From contig NC_083604.1 of assembly GCF_029168945.1 (NCBI RefSeq), forward strand, positions 9,974,812-10,038,811: 64,000 nt of DNA, read 5' to 3'. Shown piece by piece: positions 37,584-49,718 of this stretch; position 1 is the first letter of the stretch; the number at the start of each line of letters is the position of its first letter. This DNA comes from Cannabis sativa (taxonomy: Eukaryota > Streptophyta > Magnoliopsida > Rosales > Cannabaceae). Made by a program: the position numbers and the translations under genes. Under the pieces are notes generated by a model. That model had not been told where the DNA came from. It ran no database searches and worked only from the letters and a program-made list of their open reading frames with translations.

Positions 37584-39259
37584 CTACCACCACAAAAGTG
37601 CAGTATTTGAACGTGCTTTGGGGGTGTCCGGGCACAAGGTGACGGGAAGTCTCACCTTCCCCATTGGGATAAGTGTTGTTCTGTTAAACCCCGTGAGTTG
37701 GGAACCACTGGGTGAGAGGTCTCGATCCGTCAGGCCTATTGCAGTGAAGGCCTCTTTGAAGAGTAGATTCACGGAGCTTCCGTTGTCGATCAAGACCCTA
37801 GCCACTACTTTATTGGCGACGGGGGTCTCGATGACCAACGGATCATGGTGGGGAAAACGCACCATCTTGGCGTCTTCTTCCGTGAATGTGATGGGTTGAT
37901 CCATCAGCTGGGGCCTTTGAGCTGGGAGTTGGGTAACCTCCCAAACCTCATTATGCTTCACGGCCCCCGCATGCCGCTTCAATTCTTTGCGGGTAGTTCC
38001 TCCAATATGGGGTCCTCCTGAGATCATGGCCACTCTCCCATTGGGTCTGGGTGGCAGACTTGGGATATGATGGGCATCTCCGGTGGGAGCAACAAGGGCC
38101 AATACTCCTGCTGCACCCCCTGGTGCTCCTTGTGGCAAAGCCCCTGTCGCCTGACCCGGATTAAGGTGAGGCAGGCGATTCTTGATCCATTCGTAGAGGT
38201 GCCCCAATCGAATTAGGTTTTCAATCTCATCCTTGAGATTTTTGCATTCATTGGTGTTGTGCCCAATGTTGTTGTGGTACTCGCATCTCTTGTTGGGGTC
38301 CCTTCGGGAGCTATCCTTGTACAGGGGAGGTGGTCTCCGGTAGTGCGTATTTTGCCTAGTAGCAAAGTACACACGCTCTTGGGAGTCCGTCAACTCCGTG
38401 TACTGGGTGTACTGTGGAGTGTATCCCCTCTTTTGTCGCTTCTCCTCCATCCCGGGTGCTGCCTTTGGAGGATCGTTTACTCCTCGAGCCCTGGGAAGGA
38501 CCTGCCAGGCTGGCGGTTGGAGCAGAGTGCGAGGCAGCTTGTCCATTTATCCCCGAGGGATTTCCAAAATGGGATGATGCGGGGGCCAAGGCCTAGCCTT
38601 GACTATATCCGGGAGTAGCAGAGAATTGTATGCCGCTCATTGGTGGAGCCTCGGTCGGGACAGTAACCGACGGCGGGGCTCCGGGCATATACCCTGCTAT
38701 CCCGGTGGGATAGTATCCTCCATAGGCCACTATTTGGGCCTCTTCAAGGCTGATGTATTTTTGGACCCTTTTCTGCAAGTCCTGAAGGTTTGTGGCTCCT
38801 TCCTGCTGTAGTTCGTTTCAGAATGGAGTCCCTGTACGAATGCCTTCCTGGAGAAGGGCGAGCTGTTGTCCGTCATCAACTTTCTTGGTCTTCGAGGCTT
38901 CCCCTCGGAACCTCTTTATATAGTTTTTTAAGGTCTCTGTAGGCAGCTGCTTGATGTTAGTCAAGGCACTGACCTCCAGGTTGACCTTTCTCGCGGCGAC
39001 AAACTGTCTCTGGAAGTTGGTTTGTAACTTATTCCAATAGCCCACGGATCCTGGCTCCAATTTCTTGAACCATTCCTCCGCGGACCCACTTAGAGTAAGC
39101 GGGAAGCACAGACATTATGCGTCATTCCTGACTCTCATGACCGTCATGACACGGTTGAACCACGACAGGTGGTCGCTCGGATCGGAGTTCCCGGTATAAG
39201 CTGCCATTTCGGGCATCTTAAAGTTCTTCGGGAGCTCTGCTTCCAGGATGTGCTTAGCA
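37584..39259 (-). pseudogene. Tat gypsy gag (C-terminal part) and protease
   Basis: Continues gag left of Copia B. From 39060 comes the capsid-like segment (FQRQFVAARK, NYIKRFR). Stops lie at about 39113 (TAA) and 38818 (TGA, where tryptophan is usual). 38546-37584 contains the knuckle CEYHNNIGHNTNEC and the protease active site VLIDNGSSVN. A frameshift near 37640 and a TGA near 37553 (probably from CGA) end the protease domain. Confidence 0.8.
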
Positions 39260-39264
39260 CACGG

Positions 39265-41147
39265 TGTTGGAAGTTATTTTACCAGGATCTTAGATCTACT
39301 CACAAGTATGTTGATTTAACAACCTAAATATGAACTTCTAAAACGATATGAAATTAAACACATAAGAGTATCAGAAATCTTACAGTGATTGCAGCGGAAT
39401 ATATATGTCTCCTCCAACTCAGATCTCTAACCCTTGATTCCTTTCTGTAGCAGAGTATAATCAAGATCTGAGCCCGAAAGTCCTTCTTTGTTGTCTCTGA
39501 AATCTACACAGCCTTCCTCACTATGATTGAGGTATTACTTGATGTGTGTGGGCACTACTCTAGCACTCATATATTTCGAAACAGTGAAGGTATAGAGAGA
39601 GAGAGGGTGGCGGCTCAGAGAGAATTTTCTGAGAGAAAATTCTTTCAGAATAATGCTGTGAAAAGCTTGTACAATTGTGTTAAACTCTGAAGCCTTTGCC
39701 TTCTATTTATAGAAGACCACCAAGGGCTATGATTGACATTTTGAACTGAGAAAATCAAGGGAAAAGGAAGGTAAAGGGGGCCGGCCTAGGCAATGTGGAA
39801 ACAAGGCTTGCCTCTTTTCCAACTTTCCTTTTCCTACACTTGATAGTTTCCCTTTTTGTGAAATGTTGCCAATTCCACTGTTCAACCATATTAATGATAA
39901 ATCTAATTATTTAATAATTAAAAATAATTATCAAATAATATATTATCATTTATTTTATTAATAATGAAACTAATTAAAGTTTCCTAATTAATAAATATGC
40001 CCTTCAAAATCTCTATTTACTGTTTTGCCCTTAATGAGTGCTAAATTCTCAAACTGACAAGTTTATCTTGAGAATTCTTAATTGATTAATTAAAATCAAT
40101 TAAATGAGTCCTACAAGTAATATCATCTCAACTAGTGAGGGGACCATGGGTCTATATATCCGAGCTTCCAATAAGCAGATCTTGAATTTACCACTTAAAT
40201 TCACTGACTTATTAATTCTTCGTTGAATCCACACATAGAACTCAGAATTGCACTCTCAGTATATAGAATGCTCTATATGTTCCACCATATAGACACATTA
40301 TTAGTTATCCATTGTTATAATCCTAATCTGATCAATGATCCTCTATATGGATGATCTACACTGTAAAGGGACTTAGATTACCGTAACACCCTACAATGTA
40401 TTTTATCCTTAAAACACTTAACCCTGTATAAATGATATTTCAACTAAGTGAAATGAGTACTCAATCATTTATCTCGTTTGGTTAAGCTCGAAGGAAATCA
40501 CCCTTTGCTTACTATTCGCCAGATAGAAGCTATAGACTCCATATTTATGTTAGCGCTCCCACTCAATCGTACTACCGTGTTCCCAAAATGTATGTATTGC
40601 CCAGACTAAAGTTTTAGGCTTAACTAACAAATCAAAGAACACGAATAACACTCTTGAAATTAAGCCTAACCATATCAGGATTTAGATCATGTGATCTAGG
40701 ATCAACTTCTGATATTGAATTGAATAGATGTTTACGGTAAGTTTCAAAATCTAATTCAAAGTTCAATATCGGTCCATTCCAATGCATACTCCATGCATCC
40801 AACCTGAGATTTACTTTAACCTATGTTCTGGAAAGAACATAACATTTCTCCAAATGTAAATAAACTCTGTTGTAGATTGTCATATCAGTGAAACCCAGTG
40901 TTCTGATAAATCTAGGAATACTTTATTCACATAGTCATGTTTATTTTCCACTGTGTTGACAACACAATAAACATGTTCAAGTATGTGAAAAGGGTTTGGA
41001 TGAATTTATAAATCAAATAGACAAGCAATTGATTAAGTGAACCAAAACATACACAAGTGAATGAAAAATTACTTCTGTTACTTTATTGATATAGAATAAT
41101 CTGGATTACATTGAAACAAAGTTTTATTTAGGGCATAAAACCCAACA
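39265..41147 (-). repeat. Copia B 3' LTR
   Basis: 1883 bp, TGTTGGAAGT...CCCAACA, about 99% identical to 47831-49713. A minus-strand TATA box (CTATAAATAG) lies near 39712. Confidence 0.95.
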
Positions 41148-41176
41148 AACTCCCACTTGCACTAATATAAAACAAA

Positions 41177-43094
41177 TCAGTACATTTCAATTAATCCTAA
41201 ATTCTGACGGTGCTTTTCGAATGAAGTTACTGCCAAGACTTTGGTGAATGGATCAGCCAAGTTATCGTGCGTATCCACTTTCTCCACCAGTACATCCCCT
41301 CTTGCCACATATTCTCTGATAATATGATACTTTCTTTCTATGTGCTTACTTCTCTTGTGGCTCCAAGGTTCCTTACTGTTGGCTATAGCTCCAGTGTTAT
41401 CACAAAGCAGGACTAGAGGCCTTTCCATTCCAGGAACTACACCAAGACTGGTGAAGAACTTCCTAAGCCAGACAACCTCTTTAGCTGCTTCAGCCGCAGC
41501 TATGTATTCTGCCTCCATGGTAGAATCCGAAATCGCAGTTTGTTTAGCACTTCTCCAAACCACTGCTCCACCCCCAAGAGTAAACACCATCCCAGATGTA
41601 GATTTCCTGTCTTCAAGACATCCCTGGAAATCTGAGTCTGTATAGCCTAAGGGATTCAAAGCACCACCCTTGTAGACTAATACATAATCTCTTGTACTCT
41701 TTAAGTATTTCAAAATATACTTAACCGCATTCCAATGTACCCTTCCTGGATTTGACTGATACCTGCTCACGATTCCAACTGCATAGCAGATGTCGTGTCT
41801 AGTGCATAGCATAGCATACATCAGACTCCCAACTGCAGAAGCATAAGGAATTTTTGCCATGTCTTCTATCTCTTGAGGATCAGTAGGACACTGTTCCTTA
41901 GATAGACAGATACCATGTCTAGAGGGCATGTTTGCCCCTTTGGTATTGGTCATGGAAAATCTCTCAAGAACTTTGTCAGTGTAGGCTGTTTGAGAGAGAG
42001 CAAGGGATATGTTCTTCCAGTTTCTGACAATCTGAATACCAAGAACATAGGCTGCCTCACCCAAGTCTTTCATGTCGAATTGAGTGTCAAGCCATTCCTT
42101 GATGTGAGTCATTTTCTTGACATTGTTTCCAATGATCAAAATGTCATCAACATAAAGGACTAGGAATACTACTACTTGGTTTTCCTTGAGTTGTTAAACA
42201 CAAGGTTCATCTTCATTCTGATGAAAGCCGTAGGTCTTGATGATCTCATCAAACCTTTTGTTCCATGAGCGAGAAGCTTGCTTAAGCCCATATATGGACC
42301 TATTTAACTTGCAAACTTTATTCTCCCCGCCTGTGAAGAACATAACCTTCTGGTTGCTCCATATAGATGGTTTCTTCAAGAAGCCCATTAAGAAAGGCTG
42401 TCTTGACATCCATTTGCCAGATTTCATAATCTAAAGCGGCAGCTATGGAGAGAAGAATTCGGATGGATTTGAGCATGGCAACAGGACTAAAAGTTTCCTC
42501 ATAGTAGGAGTGAAAATCGGTCGGTTATGGTCGGTTTTTAAAATTTTATAACCGACCGGTCGGTTACGGTTTTTATTTTACGAAAACCGTAACCGACCGT
42601 TTAGAAATTATAACCGTATAAAACCGACCGTACGGTTTTTGGCGGTTTTCGGTTTGGCGGTTTTAGGCGGTTTTGGGCGGTTTTTGGCGGTTTTGGGCGG
42701 ATTTTGGCGGTTTTGACGGTTTTTTGGTTAAACTATTTTTTTATTTCAAGAACCGAAACCGACCGCCGTGTCAAAAAAACCGAAACCGAAACCGACCGCC
42801 AAATTCGGTGATGACGTGGAACCGAAAATTCGGTTACAGTCTGGTCGGTTTGATGGTCGGTTTCGGTTTTTCGGTTTTTATGAACACCCCTACCTCATAG
42901 TCCACACCTTCTCTTTGGGTATAACCCTTGGCGACCAGTCTAGCTTTGAAAGTTTCGACTTCGCCTCCAGCACCTCTTTTCTTCTTGTAGACCCATTTAC
43001 ATCCAATTGGACGAAAATCTTCAGGTGGTTCTACATATTCCCAGACTTTGTTCTTCTTCATGGAATCCATTTCTGAATCCATACCGGCTGACCA
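41177..43094 (-). pseudogene. Copia B reverse transcriptase and RNase H, broken
   Basis: 43094-42893 holds the RT start (PIGCKWVYKKKRG, ARLVAKGYTQ). The hAT MITE (42505-42892) follows. The RT then continues at 42496 (ETFSPVA, then DVKTAFLNG) to a frameshift near 42335. 42330-42194 is in another frame (KLNRSIYGLKQASRSW) and ends in an in-frame TAA. From about 42190, YVDDILIIGN continues into RNase H (YTDSDFQGC, TMEAEYIAAAEA, SKHIERKYH), ending at 41177. So there are three lesions plus the TGA at 43095-43097 that closes the upstream frame. Everything else is well preserved, matching the low LTR divergence. Confidence 0.88.
42505..42892. mobile_element. hAT-type MITE with CGGTCGGTT repeats
   Basis: TAGGAGTGAAAAT...ATGAACACCCCTA, flanked by the exact 8-bp duplication CCTCATAG (42497-42504, 42893-42900). 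The 388 bp consist largely of CCGACCG, CGGTCGGTT and GGCGGTTTT motifs in both orientations. It is in the RT gene of Copia B, so it moved after Copia B landed. Termini match the MITE at 10823-11558, but the internal repeats are quite different. Confidence 0.93.
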
Positions 43095-45203
43095 TCACTT
43101 CCGTTGTAGACTTGCCATTGCCTGTTTATAGGTCAATGGGTCATCATCAATACCGTCACCAACGACCATATTGATTTCACCATCCAAGCCATAACGAGAT
43201 GGTTTCGTTGAAACCCTCCCACTACGACGAGGAGCGGTGACATTCTGAACAGGAGCTTTAGTAGTAGTTTTCTCAGTTGCTACAACTGAGGGAGTGGGAT
43301 GTTCCTCTTCTTGAGTAGAATAAGATGGTACATTTGAAGGAACAGTATCTGTAAGCATTTCCTCTAATACAATTTCACTTTTCGGTTTGTTGTCTTTCAT
43401 ATAGTTCTCTTCAAGGAAAGTATCATTTGTAGAGACAAACACTTTGTTATCCTTGTGACTATAGAATAGTCCATCCCTAGTCTCTTTAGAATTTCCGACA
43501 AACATGCAAACCTCAGTTCGCGATTCCAGTTTGTCTTCTTTCTTTCTTAAGACGTGAGCAGGGCACCCCCAAATCCTATAATGGCGCAAACTAGGTGTGC
43601 GACCATTCCATAGTTCGACGGGTGTCTTAGGGACTGCTTTAGATGGAACAACATTTAAAATGTCGTTTGCCATTTGAATAGCATATCCCCAGAAGGACGT
43701 AGACAGAGTTGAGTAACTCAGCATAGACCTAACCATTTCTAAGAGAGTGCGATTTCTTCTTTCTGCAACTCCATTCTGTTGTGGAGTGCTAGGGGCAGTA
43801 TATTGGGATTCAATTCCAAGTTCAATTAAATGATCTTTGAACTGCATATCCATATATTCTCCACCCCTATCAGTTCGCAAGATCTTTAATGTTTTACCTA
43901 ATTGGTTTTGAGCCAAAGCATGAAATTCCTGAAACTTTTCAAACGTTTCAGATTTCTTTTGCATTAGGTAAAGAAAACTATATCTAGAGAAATCGTCAAT
44001 GAAAGTGACGAAATACTCATAACCTCCTCTGGCTTTTACATTCAGTGGTCCGCAAACATCTGAATGTACTAACCCTAGGGGTTCTTTGGCACGCTCTCCC
44101 TTTGCAGAGAAAGAACGTTTGGTCATTTTTCCTTCTAGACAAGACTCGCAGACTGGCAGCTCTCCTAAGACGACATTTTTCAATTGACCGTCTTTGGTTA
44201 GCCTATTGAGTCTATCAAAGCCTATATGACCTAAACGTAAATGCCATAGATAAGTTTGATCATCATTATCAATCTCTTTTCTCTTAAGGCTTCTAGGTCT
44301 AGCTACATTGAAAAGTTCAGTATTTAGTGAGATTTGAGTATCAGGTCTTAAAACATAAAGCCCTCGTTCCATGTTTGCAACACATATATGAAATCCATTA
44401 CGAGAAATTGAACAATTTGAACTCGAAAAATTCAATATATAAAATTGTGTCTGTAAACATGAAACACTGATCAAGTTTCTACTAAAATATAAAACATTCT
44501 CTAAAAGTAAAAACTTCTTAGAATTAAACTTGATTCGGGCTGTTCCTCTTGCTTTAACTGATACCAACTCGCCATTTCCAACTTTAAGCTTTAACTCATC
44601 TGGGTGAAGATTCTCCCAAGTTTCAAGTACTCGTAATGAAGAACATACATGGTTAGTAGATCCAGAATCAACAATCCACGAGGATTTGTCGTTCTCTAAA
44701 ACACATGATTCAAATACAAAAGCATCACCTTCGTTTGAATTGTCTAGAAGCCTGGGACATTGTTCTTCTTTATGTCCCTTTCCATTACAATTCGCACATA
44801 GAACATGATGTCTGACATTTGTACTTGAAGAAGCAGCTTTGTTGGAGCCCTCATGCTTAATCTTCTTCCTCTGATTAAAACTTGCAATGCTAGCAGGTCT
44901 CATTGCAATCAGATGCCGCTCATGGGCCCTCAACTCAGACTCGAGTTTGTCCATGTCGGAGGAGTTAGGATTGTTCAATAAGTAATATAGAACAAAACTG
45001 TTATACTCCTGAGGAAGACTATAAAGTATGAGTTTCACCCATTGTTCCTTTGATAAATCAATTCCTAGTAGATTTGCCTTTTGGAATTTCAGATTCATCA
45101 ACAATAGGTGCGAGTTAATGCAACTACCAGGATGCATTTTCACACTATTGAGTTCTTTTGCAAAGATACTAACTAGGAGTGGATCGGGATGAGGGTTATT
45201 CAT
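43095..45203 (-). CDS. Copia B gag-protease-integrase polyprotein
   Basis: A frame of 702 codons from the preferred ATG at 45203 (MNNPHPDP). The open frame extends 25 codons further upstream, but a TTGTAG just before the ATG looks like a splice acceptor, so the later start is likely. In order: gag; CCHC knuckle CANCNGKGHKEEQC; protease active site WIVDSGSTNHVC; pre-integrase HLRLGHIGFDRL and CESCLEGK; integrase DDE residues in HSDVCGPL, RTDRGGEY and QQNGVAERR; C-terminal GCPAHV. Closed by TGA before the RT. The part shown is intact and could still give gag. Confidence 0.9.
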   Translation of the reverse strand: MNNPHPDPLLVSIFAKELNSVKMHPGSCINSHLLLMNLKFQKANLLGIDLSKEQWVKLILYSLPQEYNSFVLYYLLNNPNSSDMDKLESELRAHERHLIAMRPASIASFNQRKKIKHEGSNKAASSSTNVRHHVLCANCNGKGHKEEQCPRLLDNSNEGDAFVFESCVLENDKSSWIVDSGSTNHVCSSLRVLETWENLHPDELKLKVGNGELVSVKARGTARIKFNSKKFLLLENVLYFSRNLISVSCLQTQFYILNFSSSNCSISRNGFHICVANMERGLYVLRPDTQISLNTELFNVARPRSLKRKEIDNDDQTYLWHLRLGHIGFDRLNRLTKDGQLKNVVLGELPVCESCLEGKMTKRSFSAKGERAKEPLGLVHSDVCGPLNVKARGGYEYFVTFIDDFSRYSFLYLMQKKSETFEKFQEFHALAQNQLGKTLKILRTDRGGEYMDMQFKDHLIELGIESQYTAPSTPQQNGVAERRNRTLLEMVRSMLSYSTLSTSFWGYAIQMANDILNVVPSKAVPKTPVELWNGRTPSLRHYRIWGCPAHVLRKKEDKLESRTEVCMFVGNSKETRDGLFYSHKDNKVFVSTNDTFLEENYMKDNKPKSEIVLEEMLTDTVPSNVPSYSTQEEEHPTPSVVATEKTTTKAPVQNVTAPRRSGRVSTKPSRYGLDGEINMVVGDGIDDDPLTYKQAMASLQRK

Positions 45204-45278
45204 TTTGGCACTACAACATATCAATAAACAGAAGTAAGGTTTCGGTTCTATAAATTCATACACAGGTTCAGAAAACAA

Positions 45279-45720
45279 ACAATCACTTATGTTATAAAAA
45301 TACTAAATCTAACATAGTTTATTTTCCAAGGTTTCCAACGAACTGATACAGTGTCCCGTTTAGGCGAGAGTCAAAGCATCATCCATTGAATAGAGTTGTC
45401 AATTCATCTAAAATGTCAAACATTCTAGCAACCTTTTATTCGATCAAGATTGGAATTCAGCGTTGTCCCGTTTAGGCGAGAGTCAAGGCAATTCTATCTT
45501 ATGAGCTTCTACCATTGTTTCGCATTCTTATAAGTCTTACATAGTCGCCACCATTAGGGTGGTCATGAACCATATAAATAAACCTATAAGAATACTTATC
45601 TTTCGAGATTAAACGGCGCTAACTTGCTAATGAACGTTCCTCCATTAGGGAGGATTACTCACTAAAACAATAGCTATGTAAAACCAACAATGGAGATCGA
45701 ATTTCTCTTTGATTAAAGCT
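45279..45720 (-). other. Copia B 5' leader: conserved hairpin module before gag
   Basis: Immediately upstream of gag in sense orientation. It has CCTCC-CTAAT-GGAGG (about 45641), CCACC-CTAAT-GGTGG (about 45550) and two copies of GACTCTCGCCTAAACGGGAC (about 45354 and 45466). Near-identical to 26230-26610 in Copia A. The CTAAT-loop hairpins contain CTAATGG, so each also opens a very short upstream reading frame. Confidence 0.7.
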
Positions 45721-47815
45721 CATTATTTAAACATGTATTTTGTCTAATCATTTATATTCCATATCTCAATAATGAAATATTACAAATTAAAGTAAAAAAA
45801 AAAAACTTTAATTAAATTTCAAAAATGGAATAATTTTAAAAAATATCTTGTTTAAGTTGTTTAGAAAATCTAAATACCCAACTTAAAAATATTCCTCAAA
45901 CAATGACTTAATTAAATATTACCAATTAAGTAGTAACCACTTAATTTAGAAGATATTCCATTTTAAGTTCCCATATTTAGAAAATATCAACTTAAAAAAT
46001 ATCTAAAGAATCTTAATAACCAATTTCCAAAATTCCTCAACTTAATTTATAATAGGAAATTCAAAAATATTCAAATCTAAGTTGATTTGATAGATTTAAC
46101 TAAATCTCAACTTAAATAGGAATATTTAATGAAATTATAAAATTAAGATTCAGAAAGAATTTATATGGTTATAATTTCATATTTAATTAAAACAAGAAAA
46201 ATACATATAGCTTTCCAGAATATGACTATTCAAACTATGTTTTTCTTAAATTAATTTCAAGGAACAATGAAATTAATTATGTTGCTAATGAATCTTTTAT
46301 TAGGTCAAACTAATATAATTAACCTATCACAGTTATCCAAATCAGGCAAATGGGCCTTCACAATTGGAGTTGTTCATGTGAGGGGGAGCTGAGTCCAGTA
46401 TGTCGCACCCACTTATAAGGCTCCCAACTCTCACACAAGGCCCAAAAGAGAGGAATTTGACCTTACAATGAATAACTGTTATTAATTGAATAGGCTCACA
46501 ACTAAATGAGCCTAAATAAAATCTATCAGTTATGATATTTTATTTAGCAACAACCACCTATATGTATCTATAATAGAAATTAAACATATAGGCTCACACA
46601 GGCATACACATTTGGATGGATCCTATCATGTTGCTAAGTCATACACAGATGAAAGAAGTTTGTAAAAATTACCTGTTACAAATTATTTACTTGATCTATC
46701 GTCAATTAAACCTTTGGTTAAAACAAGATCATCTGATCTATTATCAAGTTAACCAAGGCAATTTAGATCAAGCAATAATAGGTTTTAGAAAACTTACAAA
46801 CAATCTAAAACACATACTCCTGCAACAAGGTTAGATTTGGATAGTTGGATGTAGGATTTATTTAATTTTAATCATTTATTTCGAAAAATAAAAATAAAAT
46901 TAAACCTACCATTTTGAAAAATTAGGTTTTGGGTAACCTAAATGTCATTTCAAAATAAATTGCTAACTTTTCTTTTAAATTTCATGTTATTTAATAAATT
47001 AAAAATAAAATAGAAAATGGTAAATACATACCCTTTTCTTGTTTTACAATTTAATTTAATTAAAAAATAACAAAATTTAAAAGTTAACAAAAAAAAAATA
47101 CCTTATTTCCTCTTTTAAAATTATCATGATTATTGTGATCTTATTTTAATTAAGGTCAAGTTCCAAAAAAAATTAATATCTGACCTTAAAAAAATAAAAT
47201 AATCAAATTTTAAAGGAAATAAGAAAAAGATAAGCAAAACTTGATTTTTTCCTATTTTCAAAATCAAATTACACTAATATCTAAAATTAATTTTAAAAAA
47301 AAATTAAAATTAATTTATTTCTGATAATTAGATTTGAAATTTGAAAAACAAAAATCAATATACAAAACTACACAAAAAATTGGAATTTAATTCCATGAAA
47401 TAGCATGAAAAATCGAAAAAATTGGAAAATTGGATGAACTGTATGGATGACATGCTGTGCATGGCCATCCGCGCGCAGATCTGGGTGCATGACCGAGAGA
47501 TCACGGCGCAGGGAGGCTGCAAGCAACCCTTCCGCGTGCGTGATGAAGTTGCTCGTCACCCTGATTTTTCCAATTTTCAAAAATTCATAACTAATTCAAA
47601 TTAAATCGAAATCGAGTTCTGTAAAAAAGTAAATTGCTTAGAATTTTCCAAACTATCCAACAAAAATAATTACAGAATAAAAACAGTAACCAATTTTTCC
47701 AGAATTCACAAACAACATTCAAACATCAATATGACACTCAAAGCAACATGATACCATCCAAAAAATAAACAAATCATTTTAAGTCCAAATTTCTTGCAAG
47801 CAAATCAATTACCAT
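45721..47815 (-). other. Copia B AT-rich leader
   Basis: Non-coding AT-rich sequence with one GC-rich island at 47440-47560. Much more diverged from Copia A than the hairpin module. Confidence 0.6.
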
Positions 47816-47828
47816 GGCTCTGATACCA
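47816..47828 (-). other. Copia B primer-binding site, initiator tRNA-Met
   Basis: Minus strand TGGTATCAGAGCC, an exact complement of the plant initiator tRNA-Met 3' end, two bases from the 5' LTR. Confidence 0.93.
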
Positions 47829-47830
47829 GT

Positions 47831-49713
47831 TGTTGGAAGTTATTTTACACGGATCTTAGATCTACTCACAAGTATGTTGATTTAACAACCTAAATATGAA
47901 CTTCTAAAACGATATGAAATTAAACACATAAGAGTATCAGAAATCTTACAGTGATTGCAGCGGAATATATATGTCTCCTCCCACTCAGATCTCTAACCCT
48001 TGATTCCTTTCTGTAGCAGAGTATAATCAAGATCTGAGCCTGAAAGTCCTTCTTTGTTGTCTCTGAAATCTACACAGCCTTCCTCACTATGATTGAGGTA
48101 TTACTTGATGTGTGTGGGCACTACTCTAGCACTCATATATTTCGAAACAGTGAAGGTATAGAGAGAGAGAGGGTGGCGGCTCAGAGAGAATTTTCTGAGA
48201 GAAAATTCTTTCAGAATAATGCTGTGAAAAGCTTGTACAGTTGTGTTAAACTCTGAAGCCTTTGCCTTCTATTTATAGAAGACCACCAAGGGCTATGATT
48301 GACATTTTGAACTGAGAAAATCAAGGGAAAAGGAAGGTGAAGGGGGCCGGCCTAGGCAATGTGGAAACAAGGCTTGCCTCTTTTCCAACTTTCCTTTTCC
48401 TACACTTGATAGTTTCCCTTTTTGTGAAATGTTTCCAATTCCACTGTTCAACCATATTAATGATAAATCTAATTATTTAATAATTAAAAATAAATATCAA
48501 ATAATATATTATCATTTATTTTATTAATAATGAAACTAATTAAAGTTTCCTAATTCATAAATATGCCCTTCAAAATCTCTATTTACTGTTTTGCCCTTAA
48601 TGAGTGCTAAATTCTCAAACTGACAAGTTTATCTTGAGAATTCTTAATTGATTAATTAAAATAAATTAAATGAGTCCTACAAGTAATATCATCTCAACTA
48701 GTGAGGGGACCATGGGTCTATATATCCGAGCTTCCAATAAGCAGATCTTGAATTTACCACTTAAATTCACTGACTTATTAATTCTTCGTTGAATCCACAC
48801 ATAGAACTCAGAATTGCACTCTCAGTATATAGAATGCTCTATATGTTCCACCATATAGACACATTATTAGTTATCCATTGTTATAATCCTAATCTGATCA
48901 ATGATCCTCTATATGGATGATCTACACTGTAAAGGGACTTAGATTACCGTAACACCCTACAATGTATTTTATCCTTAAAACACTTAACCCTGTATAAATT
49001 ATATTTCAACTAAGTGAAATGAGTACTCAATCATTTATCTTGTTTGGTTAAGCTCGAAGGAAATCACCCTTTGCTTACTATTCGCCAGATAGAAGCTATA
49101 GACTCCATATTTATGTTAGCGCTCCCACTCAATCGTACTACCCTGTTCCCAAAATGTATGTATTGCCCAGACTAAAGTTTTAGGCTTAACTAACAAATCA
49201 AAGAACACGAATAACACTCTTGAAATTAAGCCTAACCATATCAGGATTTAGATCATGTGATCTAGGATCAACTTCTGATATTGAATTGAATAGATGTTTA
49301 CGGTAAGTTTCAAAATCTAATTCAAAGTTCAATATCGGTCCATGCCAATGCATACTCCATGCATCCAACCTGAGATTTACTTTAACCTATGTTCTGGAAA
49401 GAACATAACATTTCTCCAAATGTAAGTAAACTCTGTTGTAGATTGTCATATCAGTGAAACCCAGTGTTCTGATAAATCTAGGAATACTTTATTCACATAG
49501 TCATGTTTATTTTCCACTGTGTTGACAACACAATAAACATGTTCAAGTATGTGAAAAGGGTTTGGATGAATTTATAAATCAAATAGACAAGCAATTGATT
49601 AAGTGAACCAAAACATACACAAGTGAATGAAAAATTACTTCTGTTACTTTATTGATATAGAATAATCTGGATTACATTGAAACAGAGTTTTATTTAGGGC
49701 ATAAAACCCAACA
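47831..49713 (-). repeat. Copia B 5' LTR
   Basis: 1883 bp partner of 39265-41147, equal in length, about 16 substitutions. A minus-strand TATA box lies near 48269. Confidence 0.95.
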
Positions 49714-49718
49714 CACGG

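Larger units (their letters stand above)
39265..49713 (-). mobile_element. Copia B: nearly full-length Copia element
   Basis: LTRs 39265-41147 and 47831-49713 (1883 bp each) with CACGG on both sides (39260-39264, 49714-49718). A primer site at 47816-47828 and a purine tract at 41148-41158 (minus strand) set the orientation. Roughly 16 LTR substitutions by eye (0.85%) make it the youngest large insertion. It lies within gag of the gypsy element. It is related to Copia A but belongs to a distinct subfamily. Confidence 0.95.

Noticed and set aside
36431..38618. Plus-strand frames opposite gypsy gag-pol (for example 37185-37523)
   Set aside because: Shadow frames of the coding strand without splice logic or domain, unlike the antisense gene at 20215-32009.
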